Source: Calothrix sp. FI2-JRJ7
Lineage (GTDB): Bacteria > Cyanobacteriota > Cyanobacteriia > Cyanobacteriales > Nostocaceae
Assembly (NCBI GenBank): GCA_019359675.1
Contig: JAHHGX010000070.1
Location: 124,001 to 188,000, forward strand
DNA: 64,000 nucleotides
Direction of reading: 5' to 3'
Shown: positions 58,395 to 64,000 of the stretch, piece after piece
How positions within the stretch are numbered: the stretch's first letter is position 1
Layout of the letters: every line of letters begins with the position of its first letter
Program-made: the position numbers and the translations under genes
The notes under the pieces: model-generated
Told to the model about the DNA's origin: nothing
Seen by the model: only the letters and a program-made list of their open reading frames with translations
Databases searched by the model: none

Positions 58395-58429
58395 CGCCTT
58401 CAGTGAACCACCACTGAGGGCGCTTTTTT
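58395..58429 (+). terminator. psbA rho-independent terminator
   Basis: CGCCTTCAGTG (58395-58405) and CACTGAGGGCG (58412-58422) form an 11-pair stem with one G-T wobble and a short loop, followed by TTTTTT. The strongest intrinsic terminator in the window. Confidence 0.9.
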
Positions 58430-58524
58430 ATTTACGTATATTCTTTACGTTTCTTAACATTAAAGCAGTATTAACTAATTAAATCAATACCCATAGTGAG
58501 TAATTATTACAGTGATTACTAGTA

Positions 58525-58617
58525 ATGCACGAACGTAACGCACACAACTTCCAACTCGACTTAGCTAGTGGTACTGAAATACCCCTAGCTTTACAGGCGC
58601 CTGTCATTAATGGTTAA
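58525..58617 (+). pseudogene. psbA 3' remnant
   Basis: Thirty codons plus stop read [20 protein letters not shown] then [10 protein letters not shown], an unbroken match to the D1 C-terminus [16 protein letters not shown]...APAING of the intact gene (starting at H332's neighbour M331). Preceded by GTA (Val), as in D1 (V330). No D1 sequence is found before it, and the bases upstream are unrelated. So this is the last 8% of a lost second psbA copy, diverged by about 40% in its tail and of a different D1 type. Confidence 0.85.
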
Positions 58618-58838
58618 TTAACTCCGAAATACTAATATTTATTAAAGGGTAGGCATAATGCTCATCCTTTTTGAGTTGTAGCACAAAGTCACAGATGTGC
58701 AGTGAAGTCGATTATTAAGTATTAATATTTTTGACATATTTTTAGATATTTTAATTTTTTATTGCTGACTTAATATCCGCCGTTATTTAGTTGATTGGCG
58801 CCTATTTTTTCAGCTTTAGTTTCCGAACAATGCAGTTA

Positions 58839-59192
58839 TTACGCTTTAGCTAACGGCTCTATATTTTGCTCTTGTGCATACCATTTATGAGCAACTGCTT
58901 CAAGTTGATCTAAGACTAAGATTAAGTCTTGCGCGCGTTCTGTTAAACCATAGGTAACTTGAGGTGGAATGGTTGGTTCATAAAGACGGTAAATAACCTC
59001 TGCTTCCTCAAGCATTCGTAATCTCTCAGTAAGAATTTTTGAAGATATTCCTTCAAGCTGACGTTTTAAAGCACCAAAACGAGTAGGTCCTTTTGAGCGC
59101 AAAATCCAAAGAATGTATAGTGTCCAAGGACCAATCAGCAGGTTTGTCAGCGCAGTTATGGGACAACTTGTAGATTTGTTAGATAGAGACAT
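58839..59192 (-). CDS. HxlR-family transcription regulator
   Basis: 117-residue winged-helix regulator. The motif begins SCPITALTNLLIGPWTLYIL with the conserved N-terminal Cys (C10), then RFGALKRQLEGISSKILTER, the recognition-helix part, and the wing VIYRLYEPTIPPQVTYGLTE. HxlR proteins often sense redox or electrophile stress through that cysteine and act on their own and a neighbouring gene. The divergent gene is the NHL protein; the spacer carries a TACTTT palindrome that may be its operator. ATG 59192. Confidence 0.9.
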   Translation of the reverse strand: MSLSNKSTSCPITALTNLLIGPWTLYILWILRSKGPTRFGALKRQLEGISSKILTERLRMLEEAEVIYRLYEPTIPPQVTYGLTERAQDLILVLDQLEAVAHKWYAQEQNIEPLAKA

Positions 59193-59218
59193 AAGTAGTT
59201 AATTGAAGGTGACTTGGT

Positions 59219-59238
59219 TACTTTAAAGTACCTACTTT
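59219..59238. promoter_or_regulatory. Candidate HxlR operator
   Basis: TACTTTAAAGTA (59219-59230) is a perfect 12-base palindrome. It is extended by CC and TACTTT so that AAAGTACCTACTTT (59225-59238) is a second, overlapping one: three TACTTT-type half sites in 20 bases. It lies 27 bases upstream of the regulator's start. HxlR members such as YodB bind TACT-N-AGTA sites, so autoregulation is a reasonable inference. Confidence 0.5.
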
Positions 59239-59477
59239 ACATTATTAGCAGATAACTTATAGTAACTATTAGAGTGACTAAGAACAACGTCCTATACAGA
59301 GGGCGGGTGTCTTATACAGAGGGCGGGCTTTCCTGCCCACCCCACAAGATGGATTAATTTATTTTTTGGTAGCTAAAATATGCGCGCTATGGGTGTAGGT
59401 GCGGTGCAATTGCACTGTTATTTTCATGCGCGTTTAAGGAGTACACATCAGAATTATAGAATCAGGAGTTCAACCAG

Positions 59478-60629
59478 ATGAAAGCATTAAAAAATTTATC
59501 AATAGCTATTGCTAGTACTGGATACTTTGTTTTGGCTTACTCAACCCAAGTAGGAGCAGTAAGCTTAACATACAATACGAGTATTGGTAGACCTGCTGAT
59601 TTAACAAAAGGCGAGATTCCTGGAATGCCTGGAACCCTTGCAGTACCTCAAGGCATAACCAAGCAATCAGAAACTGGGAATATTTTTATCAGTGCTGGTC
59701 GTGGAGCTGACAGGGTAGATGTATTCGATAGTTCTGGTAACTATATCAAAGGAATTGGTAGTACAGGCAGTGGCGCCGGACAGTTCAAAGAACCATCAAC
59801 GTTGGAATTCTCTTCAAAGACAGGAAATCTATATGTAGGTGATGTTAATAACAACCGCGTGAATGTGTTTGATAGCCAAGGCAATTACCTCAATTCAATT
59901 GGTCAAGGTCAATTTGGCGGTCTTAAAGAGGGTAGGTTATTTTTTGGGCCATCTGGTGTGACATTTGATAAAGATAATAATGTCTATGTGGGCGATTTCA
60001 GCAATGACCGAATTATTAAATTTAATCCAAATGGTGAGATTATCGGCAGCATTGGTAGTTCAGGCACTGAAGCAGGGCAACTTCAAGGCCCAGCAGGCGT
60101 GAGAATATCTTCTAATACAGGAAATATTTATGTGGCTGACCAGTTTAATAACCGCGTTCAAGTTCTTGACCCAGAAGGAAAGCCTTTATTGACCTTTGGT
60201 AAACTTGGCGCCGAGCCTGGGGAATTTAATCAGCCAATTGGCATTGAAGTTGACGAGAATGATAATATCTATGTCGCTGACTCAATAAATAGTCGCGTTC
60301 AAGTATTTGACAAAAACGGTAATTTCCTCACTGCATACGGTCAACCAGCCGTTAATGCATCAGGTGAAATTGTACCACCTCCAGCCTTAGATGGCCCTCC
60401 TTACGGTAACCCACTCGACCTTGAACCAGGTAAGTTTAACTGGACAGGTGGTACAAGTCTCAAAGATGGCAAACTTTATGTAGGCGATTTTTTCCAAGGT
60501 CGCGTCCAAGTATTAGATGTAAATAATACTAATAGCACTCGAATTCCAGAAGCCAGCTCAGTATTAGGTTTAGCAGTACTAGGAACTTTTGCTGTGGCTG
60601 GCAAACTCAGAATCTTCAAAGCTCAGTAG
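59478..60629 (+). CDS. NHL-repeat secreted protein with PEP-CTERM-like end
   Basis: 383 residues. Signal peptide at 1-26 (ending QVGA), then six NHL-type beta-propeller blades of ~45 residues, visible as repeated NIYVADQFNNRVQVLDPEGK, NLYVGDVNNNRVNVFDSQGN and similar. The C-terminus IPEASSVLGLAVLGTFAVAG KLRIFKAQ is PEP-CTERM-like (motif, hydrophobic span, basic end). Related NHL proteins occur in scytonemin clusters (ScyD/ScyE-like), but no scytonemin biosynthesis genes are here. CAGGAG precedes ATG 59478. The stop TAG belongs to repeat G. Confidence 0.8.
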   Translation: MKALKNLSIAIASTGYFVLAYSTQVGAVSLTYNTSIGRPADLTKGEIPGMPGTLAVPQGITKQSETGNIFISAGRGADRVDVFDSSGNYIKGIGSTGSGAGQFKEPSTLEFSSKTGNLYVGDVNNNRVNVFDSQGNYLNSIGQGQFGGLKEGRLFFGPSGVTFDKDNNVYVGDFSNDRIIKFNPNGEIIGSIGSSGTEAGQLQGPAGVRISSNTGNIYVADQFNNRVQVLDPEGKPLLTFGKLGAEPGEFNQPIGIEVDENDNIYVADSINSRVQVFDKNGNFLTAYGQPAVNASGEIVPPPALDGPPYGNPLDLEPGKFNWTGGTSLKDGKLYVGDFFQGRVQVLDVNNTNSTRIPEASSVLGLAVLGTFAVAGKLRIFKAQ

Positions 60630-60659
60630 GTTGGGTGGAGCGTATAGCGGAACCCAACA
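60627..60659. repeat. Repeat G copy 4, supplies a stop codon
   Basis: GTAGGTTGGGTGGAGCG and CGGAACCCAAC arms around TATAG. The TAG at 60627-60629 positions ends the NHL gene. Confidence 0.75.
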
Positions 60660-60706
60660 GTATCAAATAACCGAATACATGTAGATACATTACATACCGA
60701 AATATC

Positions 60707-60732
60707 TAGAGACGTTACATGTAACGTCTCTA
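60707..60732. repeat. Repeat D copy 6, perfect palindrome
   Basis: TAGAGACGTTACA followed directly by its exact complement TGTAACGTCTCTA. Lies between the convergent NHL and xisI genes, where it may terminate both. Confidence 0.8.
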
Positions 60733-60742
60733 CATCTAACGT

Positions 60743-61156
60743 CTACATGATAGGGGCATTGTTTAGTTCGTTGGCGCCACTATTATAAACTGGGTTAAGC
60801 TCCCTAATTGAAGGCGGATGTAACCCTAAGACAATTTGAGATTTTGGAATACCGCGATTTGAGAGTTCTTCCCCAATATCTATATCGCTTTCATTGTGTT
60901 GAATCCAAACTTTGCCGTCAATGATTTCAATGTGAATGACTGGGTAAAAAACTCGATCTTCTTCAGGTATCCAACCTTGACACAAAAGCTGATACCTATT
61001 TGATTGCTTATCAAACACAGGTACAACTTTTAAGGTATTTGGAATAATGTTTTCAGGAATAGATTCTAGCAAAGTGCCGATGATTGCTTGCTGGCAGTCT
61101 TCAATGGCAACCATCCTCGAAGTCTGAGTTAAGGAAGCAGAGGGCTTGGGTTCCAT
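60743..61156 (-). CDS. xisI: XisI-family protein (second pair)
   Basis: 137 residues with the XisI core VPVFDKQSNRYQLLCQGWIP, IHIEIIDGKVWIQHNESDID, GIPKSQIVLGLHPPS. It carries an extra N-terminal ~14 residues and a C-terminal ~12 residue tail beyond normal XisI. ATG 61156 is preceded by a strong AAGGAG eight bases upstream, so I keep it over the ATG at 61114; it overlaps xisH by 28 bases. Closely similar to the orphan XisI at 32488 (DTQSDRYQLL against DKQSNRYQLL). Confidence 0.85.
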   Translation of the reverse strand: MEPKPSASLTQTSRMVAIEDCQQAIIGTLLESIPENIIPNTLKVVPVFDKQSNRYQLLCQGWIPEEDRVFYPVIHIEIIDGKVWIQHNESDIDIGEELSNRGIPKSQIVLGLHPPSIRELNPVYNSGANELNNAPIM

Positions 61157-61557
61157 CGAACAATCTCCTTACTAAGAATATCGATAGTAAATAGGTTAAC
61201 ACAGTGAAGCGAGAGACTAGCCTGAAAAAAAGGCTTAGTTAGATGTTTTGTATAAATTTTCTCAGGAAGCGCCAGGTAAGGAATGCGATTCACACCCAGG
61301 TCTGTGAGTGCCATGCGGTAATGTAAGTATTGCCCAACTGCTTGATGGAAGTCGTAAGTGATACTTGGGTTTCCAAAACTTTTAACTTCTACTGCAATTT
61401 GAATATTTTCTTTCTCAGCACTAATTAATTTGTCAGCAATCATATCTAAATTAAGGTCAGTACCCATATAATTGAGCGTTGTTGTAGATTCAATATTTAC
61501 CCATCCATCTTTAATTAGGGCGATTTCTACAAGATTATGAAGTTTATCTTTTGCCAT
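61129..61557 (-). CDS. xisH: XisH-family protein (second pair)
   Basis: 142 residues, full length. Starts MAKDKLHNLVEIALIKDGWV, the canonical XisH opening, then LNLDMIADKLISAEKENIQI and AVEVKSFGNPS, which give the D...E-x-K arrangement of the PD-(D/E)XK nuclease fold, and VGQYLHYRMAL. No frameshift. Upstream gene of the overlapping xisH-xisI pair. XisH/XisI were first described as fdxN-element excision factors in Anabaena; the function of stand-alone pairs is not known. Confidence 0.88.
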   Translation of the reverse strand: MAKDKLHNLVEIALIKDGWVNIESTTTLNYMGTDLNLDMIADKLISAEKENIQIAVEVKSFGNPSITYDFHQAVGQYLHYRMALTDLGVNRIPYLALPEKIYTKHLTKPFFQASLSLHCVNLFTIDILSKEIVRWNPSPLLP

Positions 61558-61936
61558 TAGATATATTTTTATTTTATTTTTAAATTTATAAATAATTCTT
61601 GAATCTAAATCCTTTTAGAGGTTTATAAGCAAATTAGTGAATTCCTAAAAAACAATAGTACTAATATAGTTATAACTAATTGCCAGCAAGCATGATTTTT
61701 ATATTTATTTAATATTTATTTTTCGCTATGTAAACTAGTGTGGAGATTTGTTAAGATTTGGAGAATTTACTGATTTACAAAATTTATGAGATGATAAATA
61801 TTACAATACATACTTATTGATTGAACTGTAAGTTTGGAGGGAGCAAAGTAGGAAAGATTAAACGATGTGTTATATATAACATTATAATTTAGATTACCCT
61901 AGAGTCTTTACTTAGTACCTATACCGAAAAAAGTGG
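61558..61936. other. AT-rich region before the replication protein
   Basis: 379 bases between divergent xisH and the CyRepA1 gene, very AT-rich (runs such as TATTTATTTAATATTTATTT near 61700). If the right end is plasmid-derived, the replication origin could lie here, but I see no regular iterons. GTTTGCATCG and TTTTGACGAG-like short motifs occur only in the coding part. Confidence 0.45.
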
Positions 61937-64000
61937 ATGCGTGTTAAGTTGTTTGCATCGTATGAAGCATTGAGCTTGGGTAACATGTATCGGTACTATC
62001 TGCATCCACAGCATTTTGACGAGTTAGTTCGAGGTAGTGGTATTGATTCGGACATCGCGAGCTTAAATTTCAGTTCACTTCAAGATAATGGCGCCTATGA
62101 TTACTTATTGATTTCTGAGCAGGTTCCACGTACTAATACGGGAATGGTCAGAAATAGCTGGTTGCAGCGTTACGCACACGTAAGTTCTGGGGGTTGGTGG
62201 TGTTCGGGACTTGACCCTTTGAATAATTGGGAAAGTATGGAGTGGGGTTGTTTTAAGCCAAATCAACCTCGACTGAATCAGAAGGGTAAAAATATTAAGT
62301 ATGAGCATCCTCCTGGAACAGCTACGCGCGTATTTTGTCTGCGTGTGACATTACCTGTGTGGGAGAAAGTTTGTCAACGTTATGGTATAGATTTACCTGC
62401 GAATATATATATTAATCAAAGTGGTGAAGCTGAGGGTTTTTGGCAGTGGGTGATTGAGCGTTCGATACCAGTTATTATTTGTGAGGGTGTTAAAAAAGCT
62501 GCTGCTTTATTATCGTTAGGTTATGTTGCAATTGCAATACCTGGAATTACTAGTGGTTATCGTGTTAATAAGAATGAATTTGGTAAAGTTATTAGTCGGC
62601 AGCTTATACCAGATTTAGCAGCTTTTACAGTTACAGTCAGGCGCCAATTTTACATTTGTTTTGATTTTGAGACGGAACCGAGAAAAATTGCTGCTGTTGA
62701 TAATGCAATTTCTCAGCTTGGTTTACTGTTTCAATCTCAGAATTGTTCTGTTCAGGCGATGAAGCTACCTGGAAAAGAAAAAGGTGTTGATGAATTTATT
62801 GTTGAGCAGGGCGCCGATGCCGTCGATAATATATATAGTCACAGTTTAGATTTAGAGACATATTTAGCTCTTTGCAAACCCCATGCTCAATTAACGATAA
62901 ATGCTGCGCTAACAGTTAATCGTCGTTATTTAGGTGAAATACCTCTGCCAAATTCTGGTTTAGTTGGTGTAAAGTCAGCGAAAGGAACGGGAAAAACAAC
63001 TGCACTACAAAAAGTAATCGAATCGGCAAAAGCAAATAACCGTCCCATTTTATTAATCACCCATCGAATCCAACTTGGAAAATTCCTCTGCGACAAAATC
63101 GGTATCGACTGGGGTATTGGAAATTCCCGTAGAGACGTGATTAATCCCTGCGGGAAAACCTCCGGTTTACACGTCTCTACACAAAATTCTATAGGTTTGT
63201 GTGTAGATTCAATTTGGAAACTTAATGCGAATGACTGGGCTGGTGGGATAATAATTTTAGACGAAGTTGAACAGTCTTTATCACACTTACTTCATAGTAC
63301 TACTTGTAAAGATAAGCGCGTTAAGCTTCTTAAAACATTCCAGGAACTTATTAACACTGTGTTAACAACAGGTGGTTTGGTAATTGCTCAAGATGCTGAT
63401 TTATCAGATATTTCCTTGGAGTACATACAGCAGTTAGCAGGAATAGAAATAACTCCTTGGGTGCTAGAAAATGAATGGCAACCTGAGAAAGGTTGGGATA
63501 TCTCGTTTTATGATTCTCCTAACCCGACTCCGTTAATTCAACAGCTTGAACTTGACTTAATAGCTGGACGTAAATGTTATGTTACTACCGATAGTCGTGC
63601 AGGACGATATAGTTGTGAAACTATTGAACGTTATTTAAGAGAACGTCTAGAGCGTTTATATAGAATATCTCCTAAATCATTGGTGATAAGCAGCAGCACA
63701 ACTAATACTCCTGGACATGCAGCAGTAGACTTTGCTGCTGAAATCAATCAAAAAGTTACAGATTACGATTTAGTGTTAGTGACACCTAGTCTAGGAACAG
63801 GTGTTAGTATCGACGTTCAGCACTTTGACCGTGTTTACGGAATTTTTCAAGGTGTAATTCCTGACTCAGAAGCAAGACAAGCATTATCACGTGTTCGTGA
63901 CTCTATACCACGTGCAGTATGGTGTGCAAAACGAGGAATTGGAATAATTGGCAGTGGTAGCACTAACTATCGATTACTATCACAGTGGTATCAGGAAAAC
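61937..64000 (+). CDS. CyRepA1-type plasmid replication protein (3' end outside window)
   Basis: One frame is open from ATG 61937 to the window edge, 688 codons. It has an N-terminal domain, then a DUF3854/TOPRIM-type domain: IICEGVKKAAALLSLGY (about 180-196), FYICFDFETEPRK and LPGKEKGVDEFI. It then has a helicase part with Walker A AKGTGKTT (about 348-355), LITHRIQLGKFL, Walker B IIILDEVEQS (Asp about 442) and a motif VI-like ALSRVRDSIPRAVWC. This matches the CyRepA1 replication proteins of cyanobacterial plasmids. A dispersed hairpin repeat lies in frame at residues ~398-415. It could be an integrated plasmid or a contig end. Confidence 0.8.
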   Translation, partial: MRVKLFASYEALSLGNMYRYYLHPQHFDELVRGSGIDSDIASLNFSSLQDNGAYDYLLISEQVPRTNTGMVRNSWLQRYAHVSSGGWWCSGLDPLNNWESMEWGCFKPNQPRLNQKGKNIKYEHPPGTATRVFCLRVTLPVWEKVCQRYGIDLPANIYINQSGEAEGFWQWVIERSIPVIICEGVKKAAALLSLGYVAIAIPGITSGYRVNKNEFGKVISRQLIPDLAAFTVTVRRQFYICFDFETEPRKIAAVDNAISQLGLLFQSQNCSVQAMKLPGKEKGVDEFIVEQGADAVDNIYSHSLDLETYLALCKPHAQLTINAALTVNRRYLGEIPLPNSGLVGVKSAKGTGKTTALQKVIESAKANNRPILLITHRIQLGKFLCDKIGIDWGIGNSRRDVINPCGKTSGLHVSTQNSIGLCVDSIWKLNANDWAGGIIILDEVEQSLSHLLHSTTCKDKRVKLLKTFQELINTVLTTGGLVIAQDADLSDISLEYIQQLAGIEITPWVLENEWQPEKGWDISFYDSPNPTPLIQQLELDLIAGRKCYVTTDSRAGRYSCETIERYLRERLERLYRISPKSLVISSSTTNTPGHAAVDFAAEINQKVTDYDLVLVTPSLGTGVSIDVQHFDRVYGIFQGVIPDSEARQALSRVRDSIPRAVWCAKRGIGIIGSGSTNYRLLSQWYQEN
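63129..63180. repeat. Repeat D copy 7, inside the replication gene
   Basis: GTAGAGACGTGATTAATCCC... with the closing arm TTTACACGTCTCTAC. The centre CCCTGCGGGAAAACCTCCGG also occurs alone at 31540-31559. The surrounding reading frame passes through without a stop, adding about 17 residues (RRDVINPCGKTSGLHVST). Confidence 0.85.

Larger units (their letters stand above)
58346..58838. other. Region between psbA and the HxlR gene
   Basis: 493 bases: repeat D (58351-58378), the psbA terminator (58395-58429), an AT-rich piece, the 3' remnant of a second psbA (58525-58617), and then AT-rich sequence with one GGCGCC at 58797. No other gene. Confidence 0.7.

Noticed and set aside
63129-63180. Repeat D in the replication gene considered as a gene-breaking insertion
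   Set aside because: The frame passes through without a stop and continues with the helicase motifs, so the gene is not interrupted.

Overview
The window is cyanobacterial chromosome, or possibly chromosome running into plasmid-derived DNA at its right end. It carries psbA (photosystem II D1), a PsbP homologue, a cyanobacterial-type PEP carboxylase and porins with an SLH domain and OprB barrel. It also has a hormogonium polysaccharide (hps) locus, XisH/XisI pairs and short tandem heptamer-type repeats. Together these suggest a filamentous, probably Nostocales-type strain; I cannot name the species. The DNA is AT-rich. The usual cyanobacterial repeat HIP1 (GCGATCGC) was not seen on reading, while the palindrome GGCGCC occurs well over 100 times, so an alternate HIP is likely.

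Layout. 0-12 kb: housekeeping genes ribBA (5' part), argC, eno, a NrdG-like radical SAM protein, a LolA-like secreted protein, gloA, an SLH/OprB porin and clpB, with a decayed IS605-type tnpB and its right end at 1.9-2.9 kb. 12-14 kb: a reverse-strand cassette of four tiny overlapping genes, one ribbon-helix-helix-like, followed by a broken duplicate of the third. 14-20 kb: htpG, rpmB, a PEP-CTERM protein, a Rpn-like nuclease and a DUF2264 protein. 20.9-37.8 kb: an hps-type locus with HpsA, three pseudopilins, HpsE-type glycosyltransferases, another pseudopilin, an HpsJ-like protein and further glycosyltransferases. Its centre (31.5-34.5 kb) is a decay zone with three successively more degraded HpsE relics, an orphan XisI, a frameshifted xisH with intact xisI, and several hairpin repeats.

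38-48.6 kb: a DUF502, nusB, ftsY and SpoIIE-phosphatase run, then a DUF2278 protein, psbP, maf and small conserved genes. 48.7-56.9 kb: ppc, then a polysaccharide O-acetylation pair made of a four-repeat plus SGNH/DUF1574 protein and an MBOAT acyltransferase. 57-60.6 kb: psbA of the Q130 type with a clear terminator and, just downstream, the 3' end of a second, lost psbA; then an HxlR regulator with an operator-like palindrome and an NHL-repeat PEP-CTERM-like protein. 60.7-64 kb: a second, intact xisH/xisI pair and a CyRepA1-type plasmid replication protein (TOPRIM plus helicase) that runs off the window.

The intergenic DNA is packed with at least seven families of inverted or tandem repeats (called A-G here). 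One A copy sits inside an F copy, two G copies supply gene stop codons, and one D copy lies in frame inside the replication protein gene. No tRNA, rRNA or CRISPR array was recognised.
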